Shown here piece after piece: positions 1-6,286 of a stretch of 8,172 nt of DNA. Under the pieces are notes generated by a model. It worked only from the letters and a program-made list of their open reading frames with translations, was not told where the DNA came from and searched no databases. The translations under genes were made by a program, and so were the position numbers. How positions within the stretch are numbered: position 1 is the first letter of the stretch; the number at the start of each line of letters is the position of its first letter. This DNA comes from Hyphococcus sp. (GTDB taxonomy: Bacteria > Pseudomonadota > Alphaproteobacteria > Caulobacterales > Parvularculaceae): positions 1 to 8,172 of the forward strand of contig BQJH01000128.1 of assembly GCA_021604605.1 (NCBI GenBank). The letters are read 5' to 3'.

Positions 1-48
1 CATACGACGCACCACGAGCGGGACCATTTTTTGAAAAGTGAGAGTGAC

Positions 49-65
49 CGTCAGCTAAGCTGACG
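49..65. repeat. Perfect 17-bp palindrome (8+1+8)
   Basis: The sequence CGTCAGCT-A-AGCTGACG is a perfect inverted repeat with one central base. As RNA it would form a six- to seven-pair hairpin. It lies just after the possible plus-strand stops at the window's left edge, so it could be part of a terminator, although no T-run follows. It could equally be a protein binding site. The sequence alone does not decide between these. Confidence 0.55.
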
Positions 66-113
66 CAGCACTCAAACGCAGCGCCGCGAGATCATTTTCA
101 TTCCTCCCCGATC

Positions 114-221
114 GTCATTCCGGGGTTGCCGAAGGCAAGACCCGGAATCCAGGCCTCAGCGATTGCCGCACCGAAGGGAAGTCAATGCTGAATGATGGAT
201 TCCCGCTTTCGCGGGAATGAC
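114..221. repeat. Composite two-hairpin palindromic repeat (REP/dRS3-like)
   Basis: The element starts with GTCATTCC and ends with GGAATGAC, so its outer ends are inverted copies. Inside are two hairpins. The left one pairs TTCCGGG (118-124) with CCCGGAA (141-147), with an inner stem TTGCC-GAA-GGCAA (126-138). The right one pairs ATTCCCGC (199-206) with GCGGGAAT (211-218) around TTTC. The right hairpin fits the form ATTCCC-N8-GGGAAT, the known consensus of the Neisseria dRS3 repeat. Elements of this shape are dispersed, non-coding and often mobilised in trans. The 108-bp length is compatible with a REPIN or small MITE-like unit. No target-site duplication was identified. Confidence 0.7.
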
Positions 222-289
222 CAGGCTCGAAGCATCACCCATGCCAATCACTTATGGTAGTAGAGAACGAATCATGAATTTATTTGTTT

Positions 290-1081
290 ATGATGGATAG
301 AGATATAGTTCGCTTTTTTGGAAAGCATCTCGTCGCGATAGATATCGCATTTAAACCCACACGAAAATTTCCACCGAAAAAACGCTTTAAAGAAAGGATA
401 TTTCTGTCGGCAACACTAATTGATTTGAACGGGGTTTTGTTTTTGCTCACAGCAGGCCATTGTCTGGAAGAAGTGAGGGAGGTTGCAGAAAGCGGTTTGG
501 AGATCTCCTCTTCCCAAATAATTGATACTTTTGGCGATCAAATTAAGGTAAATTTGCCAATACCTTTTCATTTGAATCCAGATTCGTTTTTGTTTGTTCA
601 TGACGATGAATATGGGTTGGACTTTGGTTTAATACCCGTTCGCCCAATTTTTGAAAAACTACTACTTGCTAATGGCGTAGAAATTTTAACTGAAGAACGG
701 TGGATCAAACAACCACAACTTTCTTTTGATTTTTTTGCTGTTTTAGGCCTGCCCGATGAATTCAACAAAATAGACCACAATGGCACTACTCGTCACGAAA
801 CAACTCTCTTGTTTCTAGAGGAGGTAAAGAAGCCGCCAGCAGACTTAGCAGATAAAAAATATGAGAGGTTTTTTGGAACATTTGAGGATTTGGGTGATAT
901 AAAAAGCTTAAAGGGTATGAGCGGAGGCCCAATAATCGGTTTTAAGCGTGGCGAAAAAATGCAGTACTGGTTGGTAGGTATCCAAAGCGGCTGTAGGAAA
1001 CACAAAAACTTGATCTTCGGTACAAAAATTTCAGAGATTGCACGATTTCACAATAACGCAATTGCAGCATCTGCAGCCTAA
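290..1081 (+). CDS. Trypsin-like serine peptidase, cytoplasmic, AT-rich
   Basis: This is a predicted chymotrypsin-fold (S1-type) serine protease of 263 aa, counted from the ATG at 290. The triad is readable: His57 in the TAGHC motif, Asp111 in GLDFGLIPV, and Ser211 in GMSGGP with the usual Gly two residues before. No signal peptide or membrane segment is visible, so it probably acts in the cytoplasm. No PDZ or other fused domain is present, which argues against HtrA/Deg. A TTG at 284 and an ATG at 293 are alternative starts in the same frame. None has a clear Shine-Dalgarno, so I chose the first ATG. Base use is unlike the neighbours: 541-600 has about 28% GC by hand count, against about 55% at 1681-1740 in lpd, pointing to transfer. 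Stand-alone proteases of this kind occur in accessory and conflict loci, but no partner gene is visible, so the substrate and role are unknown. Confidence 0.8.
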   Translation: MMDRDIVRFFGKHLVAIDIAFKPTRKFPPKKRFKERIFLSATLIDLNGVLFLLTAGHCLEEVREVAESGLEISSSQIIDTFGDQIKVNLPIPFHLNPDSFLFVHDDEYGLDFGLIPVRPIFEKLLLANGVEILTEERWIKQPQLSFDFFAVLGLPDEFNKIDHNGTTRHETTLLFLEEVKKPPADLADKKYERFFGTFEDLGDIKSLKGMSGGPIIGFKRGEKMQYWLVGIQSGCRKHKNLIFGTKISEIARFHNNAIAASAA

Positions 1082-1089
1082 TCTTCCCC

Positions 1090-2505
1090 CTAGATATGAA
1101 CAACCCTCCCATACGCATCCAACACACTCTCATGCATCATTTCTGACAGCGTCGGGTGAGGGAAGATGGTGTGCATGAGGTCGGTCTCGACCAGTTCGGC
1201 TGATCTGGCGATGGCGTAGCCCTGGATCAGTTCGGTGACTTCCGCGCCGATCATATGCGCGCCGAGCAGCTCGCCGGTTTTTTCATCAAAGACGGTTTTG
1301 ACCAAGCCTTCGGGCTCACCCAGCGCAATCGCCTTGCCGTTGCCGTTAAAGGGGAACTTGCCCACCTTGACCTTGTGGCCGGCTTCTTTCGCTTTGGCCT
1401 CAGTCAGGCCGACGGACGCTACCTGCGGCTGGCAGTATGTGCAGCCGGGAATGTTGGTGACGTTGAGCGGGTGGACGCCTTTTTGCCCGGCGATCTTCTC
1501 TACACATATCACCCCTTCATGGGAGGCTTTGTGCGCCAGCCACGGCGCGCCAACCACATCGCCAATCGCGTAAAGGCCTTTAACGCCAGTCTCCAGCCAT
1601 TCATTGACCTGAATGTGTCCACGGTCGATCTTCGCGCCGACCGCTTCCAGCCCGAGATTCTCCGTGTTGCCGACAATGCCCACAGCGAGGACAACGCGCT
1701 CGGCCTCAATGTTCTGGGTTTTGCCGTCTTTCATCTTCACGGTGGCGGTGACGGTCTTCTTGCCCTTGTCGAGCTTTTGTACTTGAGCGCCGGTCAGGAT
1801 TTTCATGCCCTGTTTTTTGAAGGCTTTTTCTGCGTGTTTGGAAATCTCTTCATCTTCCACCGGCAGCACCCGGTCGAGCATTTCCACCACGGTGACGTCC
1901 GCGCCCAGCGCATTATAGAAACTCGCGAACTCGATGCCGATGGCGCCGGAACCGATCACCAGCAATGACTTCGGCATGACGTCCGGGACCATCGCTTCTT
2001 TCGCGGTCCAGATGAACTTGCCGTCCGGCTCCAGCCCGGCCTGAGGGATTGTGCGCGCCCGCGCGCCCGTCGCGAGGATGACGTGTTTGGCTTTGACCGT
2101 GTCTTCGCCAGATTTGGTTTTGACTTTGACCAGAGGGGCGTTGGCGCCCTTTTCCAGCCTTGCCGTCCCTTCGATCACGGTGATCTTGTTCTTCTTCATC
2201 AGAAAGCCGATGCCGCCGGAGAGTTTGCCCGCGACATTGCGCGAGCGCTTGACCACAGCGTCGATGTCAAAGCCGATCTTCTCCGCCTTGAGGCCAAATT
2301 CCTCGGCGTGTTTCATGTTGGTGTAGACTTCCGCCGTTCTGAGCAGCGCCTTGGTGGGGATGCAACCCCAGTTGAGGCAGACGCCGCCCAGCGCGTCCCG
2401 CTCCACGATCATGGTCTTCATCCCCAGCTGCGCGGCGCGGATCGCCGCCACATAACCGCCAGGGCCAGAGCCAATTACTACAAGATCGCAGGCGTGGTCC
2501 GTCAT
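1090..2505 (-). CDS. lpdA: Dihydrolipoyl dehydrogenase (E3)
   Basis: This 471-aa flavoprotein reoxidises dihydrolipoamide with NAD+. It is the E3 subunit shared by pyruvate and 2-oxoglutarate dehydrogenase complexes and the glycine cleavage system. The N-terminal FAD motif is GSGPGGYVAA (12-21). The redox disulfide is Cys43/Cys48 in GGVCLNWGCIPT. The NAD-binding motif is GSGAIG (185-190), followed by an acidic Glu at the end of the next strand. A second FAD contact, AIGDV, lies at 313-317. The C-terminal dimer domain carries the catalytic HPTLSE segment (His450, Glu455). Length and motif order are typical, with no damage. The start is supported by GGAGAG five bases upstream (ctctcc, 2511-2516). 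The gene stands apart from any E1/E2 genes in this window and is divergent from the dehalogenase gene. Its TAG stop lies 8 bases from the convergent protease stop. Confidence 0.97.
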   Translation of the reverse strand: MTDHACDLVVIGSGPGGYVAAIRAAQLGMKTMIVERDALGGVCLNWGCIPTKALLRTAEVYTNMKHAEEFGLKAEKIGFDIDAVVKRSRNVAGKLSGGIGFLMKKNKITVIEGTARLEKGANAPLVKVKTKSGEDTVKAKHVILATGARARTIPQAGLEPDGKFIWTAKEAMVPDVMPKSLLVIGSGAIGIEFASFYNALGADVTVVEMLDRVLPVEDEEISKHAEKAFKKQGMKILTGAQVQKLDKGKKTVTATVKMKDGKTQNIEAERVVLAVGIVGNTENLGLEAVGAKIDRGHIQVNEWLETGVKGLYAIGDVVGAPWLAHKASHEGVICVEKIAGQKGVHPLNVTNIPGCTYCQPQVASVGLTEAKAKEAGHKVKVGKFPFNGNGKAIALGEPEGLVKTVFDEKTGELLGAHMIGAEVTELIQGYAIARSAELVETDLMHTIFPHPTLSEMMHESVLDAYGRVVHI

Positions 2506-2627
2506 CGTCTCTCTCCAATTCGTGATTTAATCACGTCGATTTACTGCGCAATATACTTGGCGCGGACGCGCCTTTCGCGCGACTATAACGCCGCTGTCAC
2601 AGATGAAAACAACTGGAAAGAAATAAC
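2506..2627. promoter_or_regulatory. Divergent lpdA / dhmA-like promoter region
   Basis: This 122-bp gap must contain start signals for both outward-facing genes unless either is transcribed from further away. A possible plus-strand -10 element TATACT lies at 2552-2557. On the minus strand, TATATT (complement of 2550-2555) overlaps it, so the two promoters may share bases. No convincing -35 element was found for either. Besides the palindrome at 2521-2535 there is a second inverted repeat, GGCGCG-GA-CGCGCC (2559-2572). Confidence 0.4.
2521..2535. promoter_or_regulatory. Perfect 15-bp palindrome upstream of lpdA, candidate operator
   Basis: CGTGATT-T-AATCACG has seven-base arms around one central base and lies 16 to 30 bases before the lpdA start codon, on the upstream side of its ribosome binding site. 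An AT-centred palindrome of this size in a divergent promoter region is typical of a dimeric repressor site, or it could form a small leader hairpin. I do not recognise it as the site of a named regulator. Confidence 0.4.
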
Positions 2628-3557
2628 ATGCCCATCAAAGCCCTGCGCACGCCAGACGACCGCTTCGAGAACCTGCCCGGTTGGGGTTTCGCCCCAAACT
2701 ACATCGATGACCTCAAAGGCTATGAGGGGTTGCGCATGCATTATGTGGATGAAGGGCCTCGCGACGCGGACGTCACATTCCTGTGCATTCACGGCGAACC
2801 AAGCTGGGCGTATTTATTCCGCAAGATGATCCCGGTTTTTACAGGCGCGGGACATCGCGCCATCGCGGTTGATCTGTTCGGGTTCGGGCGCTCGGACAAA
2901 CCGGTTGATGATGATGTCTATACTTATCATTTTCATCGCGGGGCCTTGCTGGCGTTTGTCGAGAAACTAAACCTTAAAAATGTCTGCCTTGTGGTGCAGG
3001 ACTGGGGCGGGCTTTTGGGACTGACGCTCCCCATGGAAGCGCCTGAAAAATATACGCGGCTGATTGTCATGAACACCGGATTGCCCGGCGGCGAAGAAGC
3101 GCCGGAAGGATTTGGCGCATGGCGCGCGTTTAATCGCGCCAACCCTGACCTCGCGGTTGGGAAACTGATGAAACAGGCAACGCCTATCTTAAGCGAGGCT
3201 GAGGTGGCCGCTTATGACGCCCCCTTCCCCGATCAATCTTACAAAGGCGGCGTAAGGCGTTTCCCGGAGCTCGTTATGCTCAAAGAAAAAGGCGCCGACG
3301 ATTTAACGCCGCTTTCCAAAGAAGGGCTTGAGACATCATTGAAAGCGCGAAAATTCTGGACAGAAGACTGGTCAGGCGACGCTTATATGGCCATCGGCAT
3401 GCAGGACCCGGTGCTGGGTCCGCCGGCGATGCATTATCTTCGTTCCATGATTAAAGACTGCCCGGAACCGGTTGAAGTCGCTGAAGCGGGGCATTTCGTG
3501 CAGGAATGGGGCGAATCCATTGCTCGCGAGGCGCTTGAACGCTTCGGGATCGCTTAA
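2628..3557 (+). CDS. dhmA: Haloalkane dehalogenase, subfamily HLD-I
   Basis: This alpha/beta-hydrolase of 309 aa should cleave carbon-halogen bonds of haloalkanes, giving an alcohol, halide and a proton, without cofactors. It follows Xanthobacter DhlA along its whole length as I remember that protein, from the N-terminal RTPDDRFENL segment to the C-terminal AGHFVQEWGE. Visible key residues are the oxyanion motif HGEPSW (55-60), nucleophile Asp125 in VVQDWGG, halide-holding Trp126, a cap-domain Trp165 as likely second halide ligand, catalytic acid Asp260 in GMQD, and base His289. This set fits HLD-I, where the acid follows the cap domain. There is no signal peptide, so it is cytoplasmic. GGAAAG (2615-2620), seven bases upstream, supports the ATG. 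Natural substrates of environmental HLD-I enzymes are mostly unknown, so the exact substrate is not inferred; an epoxide hydrolase is the main alternative but lacks this Trp pattern. Confidence 0.92.
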   Translation: MPIKALRTPDDRFENLPGWGFAPNYIDDLKGYEGLRMHYVDEGPRDADVTFLCIHGEPSWAYLFRKMIPVFTGAGHRAIAVDLFGFGRSDKPVDDDVYTYHFHRGALLAFVEKLNLKNVCLVVQDWGGLLGLTLPMEAPEKYTRLIVMNTGLPGGEEAPEGFGAWRAFNRANPDLAVGKLMKQATPILSEAEVAAYDAPFPDQSYKGGVRRFPELVMLKEKGADDLTPLSKEGLETSLKARKFWTEDWSGDAYMAIGMQDPVLGPPAMHYLRSMIKDCPEPVEVAEAGHFVQEWGESIAREALERFGIA

Positions 3558-3660
3558 CATTTGATCGCAGATTAGATACGCTTTGGCGCTTTTCGCACAA
3601 CAATCGCTGATGAACTGCGCTTGCGGATTGTCTGTTAGGGGAACAGAAGGGATCAATATC

Positions 3661-4155
3661 ATGAAAACATTTATCATCGCCGCTGCAGCGCTCGCAGCAA
3701 ACTTTTCAGCCGCACTATTTTCGACAGCACTGGCGGACGAAGCGGCTGACGCTTCCGCCGCCAATGTCGAACTCGCGCAAGATTACATTGCCGCCTATTC
3801 GACTTTCAAAACAAAGAACATGAAACCATTTCTCGCCGACGATATGGTATTCATGGATGAGACTTCCCCCCAAACGATTTTATTTGAGGGCAAAAAAGCG
3901 GTCATGGACGGCCTTGGCGAGTATAGCAAACTCTATAAGGATTTTTCTCTGGACTATGATATCGCTCGACGCTTTGAAAGTAATGGCGTGGTCGTCTTTA
4001 TTGGGCATGTAACATACGCCGGCGCCGGGCAAGACGGGCAAGCCTTCTCCGGCACGGCGCCAATCGTTACGGCCATCACCATTAAAGATGGCAAAGTGGT
4101 CAAACATGCTGACTATTTTGACTATGGATCAAATGCTGTGGACTTGGACGAGTAA
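3661..4155 (+). CDS. Secreted NTF2/SnoaL-like protein
   Basis: The predicted precursor has 164 aa, with a Sec signal peptide and probable cleavage after Ala25 (STALA|DEA). The mature part has the length and helix-then-sheet layout of the NTF2/SnoaL fold: an N-terminal helix NVELAQDYIAAYSTFKTKN (35-53), FLADDMVFMDETSP (57-70), then strand-like segments ending in VVKHADYFDYGS (147-158). The family includes isomerases, lyases and non-enzymatic ligand binders, so no reaction is claimed. The ATG at 3661 is chosen because AAGGG (3647-3651) lies nine bases upstream and the signal peptide starts there. A TTG at 3583 in the same frame would bury the signal peptide. It follows the dehalogenase on the same strand after 103 bp; co-transcription is possible but not shown. 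No terminator is evident in that gap. Confidence 0.82.
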   Translation: MKTFIIAAAALAANFSAALFSTALADEAADASAANVELAQDYIAAYSTFKTKNMKPFLADDMVFMDETSPQTILFEGKKAVMDGLGEYSKLYKDFSLDYDIARRFESNGVVVFIGHVTYAGAGQDGQAFSGTAPIVTAITIKDGKVVKHADYFDYGSNAVDLDE

Positions 4156-4170
4156 ATCCGGTCAAGCCAC

Positions 4171-4225
4171 TTATCAAAGCTGGGGGGCGGCGGCTTAATA
4201 AGGCTGGCCGCCGCCTTGTTGATAA
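4171..4225. terminator. Bidirectional GC-rich hairpin between convergent genes
   Basis: GGCGGCGGC (4186-4194) pairs perfectly with GCCGCCGCC (4207-4215) around a 12-base loop, and an outer repeat TTATCAA (4171-4177) / TTGATAA (4219-4225) extends the symmetry. It lies just after the stop of the plus-strand NTF2-like gene and overlaps the stop codon and last codons of the minus-strand rhodanese gene. There is no strong T-run on either side, so efficient intrinsic termination is uncertain. Confidence 0.55.
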
Positions 4226-4863
4226 ACACTTTGAACCTTATTGCCGGCCATCTTCCACGCTTCTATGCCGCCACGATACCACAGGACATTGGTGTACCCC
4301 ATATTAATGGCGCGCAACGCAGCGTTGTAAGACATCCAGCACTTGGTAGAAAGACAATAGAAAACCAGCGGCGTTTGCTTATTGCCCTGGCTCATTTGCT
4401 GCAAAAAGCCCGAGAACTCCTGTTGGGTCTGGTCGTTAAAACTCCCTGCCTGTGACGCAGGCACAGCCGCAATGGCGCCCGGGATAATTTCTTCACCGCC
4501 TAAGATATCAAACAAAACAAACGGCGTCTGCCCGCTTTGCATCAATTCCGTCAGCCCTTTGGTCGTGATGATCTGCCCACCCGGAATGCTCGCAGGCGTT
4601 GGCCCGTGCATCGCGCCAGCATGAAGCTGGCTTGTCGGCTGCACGCCATAATCCTGACGCTCCATCTGCGTCAGCTGATCGCCCGTGCTATTTTTTTGCT
4701 GCGGCGTGGATTGTTGATCCATCTTCGGGATGGAATCGTTTCGGGTTTTTTCCTGGTTGCGTTGGGCGCTATTTTCCAGCGGCGCTGTTCCAAAACTATC
4801 CTGCGCCGCGACGGAAGTCGCGAATCCCAAAATACCAAGAGCGATTATGTATCGGCTGATCAT
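4195..4863 (-). CDS. Secreted rhodanese-like protein with CxxxxCW motif
   Basis: This 222-aa protein has a Sec signal peptide (cleavage likely near VAA|Q, residue 20), a Gln- and polar-rich linker to about residue 95, and a rhodanese-like domain (about 97-207). The domain's active loop reads FYC-LSTK-CWMSYNAA, and it ends in LWYRGGIEAW, the usual rhodanese GGxxAW signature. Cys170 aligns with the catalytic cysteine. Cys175, followed by Trp176, sits where sulfurtransferases normally have the loop Arg. These are the only cysteines. The pattern recalls the CW-motif proteins associated with PQQ-dependent catabolism, but with wider spacing and no PQQ genes nearby. I chose the ATG at 4861-4863 because AAGG (complement of 4873-4876) is nine bases upstream; ATGs at 4872 and 4869 are too close to it. 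The gene follows the lipoprotein gene by 11 bp, so they are very likely one operon. Confidence 0.8.
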   Translation of the reverse strand: MISRYIIALGILGFATSVAAQDSFGTAPLENSAQRNQEKTRNDSIPKMDQQSTPQQKNSTGDQLTQMERQDYGVQPTSQLHAGAMHGPTPASIPGGQIITTKGLTELMQSGQTPFVLFDILGGEEIIPGAIAAVPASQAGSFNDQTQQEFSGFLQQMSQGNKQTPLVFYCLSTKCWMSYNAALRAINMGYTNVLWYRGGIEAWKMAGNKVQSVYQQGGGQPY

Positions 4864-4874
4864 GATCATCATCC

Positions 4875-6146
4875 TTATTGTGTGACTTCAAGTTTTGTCG
4901 CGTCGACGCCTAAATCTTTATACGGCTCAAATGACGGATCGTTGCTCAGGACATAGCTGCCGTCATTAAGCTGCCATGCGCTGTCATAGGTGTTATCAAG
5001 CTCGACCGTCCCGCCATTATAAGGATCGTTATAGGTTTCAACGCCGCGGATGGCCTCAACTGATTCACGTTGCATCCGGTCAGAAGATTCATTTTGTCGA
5101 CGCCAGCTATCCTGCTGCATCTGGCTGATTTCCGCATTGGTCTTAGCGGTGATCGCGGCGCGGTCGCGCGCGCCTTTTGCATTGATCTGCGAGATCTTGG
5201 CGTTGTGTTTGGCCATCCGCGCCGACCATTCCGGGTTATCCCGCGATGATTTGCGGATCATTTCCGCCAGTTTGAAATCCAGCTGCCCATTTGGCGCCCG
5301 CATGGCAAAACTTGGCAAGGCCACACCATAACCAAACTCGGACCCCGCCATGCCATACATCGCATCCGTACGCATCAACCCAAACATGACCGCAGCGGCA
5401 ACAGTCTCGCGCATCTCTACGCCATTTTCGGTATAGGCGATCAGCGCTTCACCCGCCTCAACCCAATTTTGGGAATGCATGCCGCTCATCGAACTGTTTG
5501 AGTTGTACTGCTGGAACTGAGCTTCAATATCCTGGCGCTGACGATAGTCGACAAACTGCGCGCCGGGGCGCGCTTGCGCCACAAGTTTTTCAATATATTG
5601 GCGCGTCGATGTAATCTGAACTGGCGTGCAGCCCATCTGATCGTTTGTACCCGTCGAATTCCAGTGCCACTTGGCCGATGGAACGATGTTGATGCTGGAG
5701 CGCCCGTCTGGCGACGTTGCTTCGAACTGTACATTGTTGCCAGGGGCGCAAGGGTTTTGCGCATTCCATATGATCGAGCCCTTACCATTCCATTCAGCGG
5801 GAATGAGAAGCGTCGTCGCGACCATTGGTTTTTCAAAACCATTATGATCGATGATTTCCACGCGCTTCACTCTGACCGCGCCGGGGGGAAGATCGCCGGC
5901 AGAGATATTTGCCGCGCTCCGTTTGTTTTTTGACGATGGCCCAACCGCCGGCTTTTGAGAGGCTTGCATAGCATTCTGCTGGACCGCTGGCGCCGCCTCG
6001 CCGCCTTCGTCAGCGTATATTTCTTCGATCATTGCCTGATGCTCTGCGTCCATCGCCGCCGCTTCGGCCTCGTCAAAGGCTTCATCATTTTCACTGGAAC
6101 AGGCTGCGGTTCCTAATATAAGGCCCGCTAATAATATCCGGTACAT
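4875..6146 (-). CDS. Coiled-coil lipoprotein of unknown function
   Basis: I do not recognise the family. The 423-aa precursor starts with a short hydrophobic signal and a lipobox-like GTAAC-SS, making Cys16 the probable lipidated residue. Acidic (20-50) and low-complexity (50-85) stretches follow. A globular part (about 86-300) contains WNAQNPCAPGN and WHWNSTG. Apart from Cys16, its only cysteines are Cys133 and Cys173, a candidate disulfide. Residues about 300-367 are strongly helical, rich in Ala, Gln, Arg, Lys and Glu, and probably form a coiled coil. A C-terminal segment, from about 369, has Tyr, Asn, Asp and Gly turns. GGGGGAG just upstream of the ATG (complement of 6151-6157) supports the start. 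It overlaps nothing and is followed after 11 bp by the rhodanese-like gene, so a joint envelope role is inferred. Confidence 0.78.
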   Translation of the reverse strand: MYRILLAGLILGTAACSSENDEAFDEAEAAAMDAEHQAMIEEIYADEGGEAAPAVQQNAMQASQKPAVGPSSKNKRSAANISAGDLPPGAVRVKRVEIIDHNGFEKPMVATTLLIPAEWNGKGSIIWNAQNPCAPGNNVQFEATSPDGRSSINIVPSAKWHWNSTGTNDQMGCTPVQITSTRQYIEKLVAQARPGAQFVDYRQRQDIEAQFQQYNSNSSMSGMHSQNWVEAGEALIAYTENGVEMRETVAAAVMFGLMRTDAMYGMAGSEFGYGVALPSFAMRAPNGQLDFKLAEMIRKSSRDNPEWSARMAKHNAKISQINAKGARDRAAITAKTNAEISQMQQDSWRRQNESSDRMQRESVEAIRGVETYNDPYNGGTVELDNTYDSAWQLNDGSYVLSNDPSFEPYKDLGVDATKLEVTQ

Positions 6147-6165
6147 AAGTCTCCCCCTTATGTTG

Positions 6166-6233
6166 CTGTGTTATTGGCACAGTTTAAACAGTTTCGCCGA
6201 TAGCGAAACCCACCAGAGCCCAAGAGACTCTGG
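6166..6233 (-). promoter_or_regulatory. Row of inverted repeats upstream of the lipoprotein gene
   Basis: Several short inverted repeats lie side by side between the terminator at 6249-6274 and the lipoprotein start at 6146: CTGTG/CACAG (6166-6170, 6178-6182), the 8-bp palindrome GTTTAAAC (6182-6189), GTTTCGC/GCGAAAC (6191-6197, 6203-6209) and CCAGAG/CTCTGG (6213-6218, 6228-6233). They could be operator sites or leader RNA hairpins. No confident -35/-10 pair was found. Confidence 0.35.
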
Positions 6234-6248
6234 CGGCAAAAGCACCCT

Positions 6249-6274
6249 AAAATTAGCCCCTTGGGGGGCATTTT
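6249..6274 (-). terminator. Intrinsic-type terminator after the aminopeptidase gene
   Basis: AAAAT (6249-6253), GCCCC (6256-6260), a TTGG loop, GGGGC (6265-6269) and ATTTT (6270-6274) form a GC stem flanked by A and T tracts. On the minus strand the stem comes 18 to 31 bases after the aminopeptidase stop codon and is followed by TAATTTTA, a weak U-rich tail. It separates this unit from the lipoprotein operon. Confidence 0.6.
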
Positions 6275-6286
6275 GCAGGTTACAAA

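Larger units (their letters stand above)
1..283. other. Intergenic region at the left edge; possible gene tails only
   Basis: No complete gene is visible. The three plus-strand frames entering from the left edge close at stops at 32-34, 39-41 and 61-63, so the C-terminal tail of a plus-strand gene could lie in the first 60 bases, but nothing is long enough to recognise. A minus-strand ATG at 25-27 opens a frame running off the left edge, with no convincing Shine-Dalgarno. The rest of the stretch holds a short perfect palindrome and a composite palindromic repeat, listed separately. I see no promoter I would defend upstream of the following protease gene. Confidence 0.5.

Noticed and set aside
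114..221. CRISPR array or insertion sequence
   Set aside because: There are no regularly spaced direct repeats and no transposase; the symmetry is that of paired hairpins in a single non-coding repeat.
1082..1089. Terminator between the convergent protease and lpdA genes
   Set aside because: Only 8 bases separate the stops, and I found no hairpin with a T-run there.
1255..1968. Long plus-strand open frame opposite lpdA (237 codons)
   Set aside because: It is fully antisense to a well-supported lpdA, its translation has no recognisable motif, and it is explained by the codon bias of the real gene.
2083..2829. Plus-strand open frame of 248 codons running across the lpdA start into dhmA
   Set aside because: It overlaps two strongly supported genes and the regulatory gap between them, and its product resembles nothing.
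3583..3660. Upstream TTG start adding 26 residues to the NTF2-like protein
   Set aside because: It lacks a ribosome site and would bury the clear signal peptide that begins at the ATG at 3661, which has AAGGG at good spacing.
4537..4956. Plus-strand open frame opposite the rhodanese gene
   Set aside because: It is antisense to a signal-peptide-bearing gene with a recognisable domain, and its translation is Arg-, His- and Ser-rich and shadow-like.
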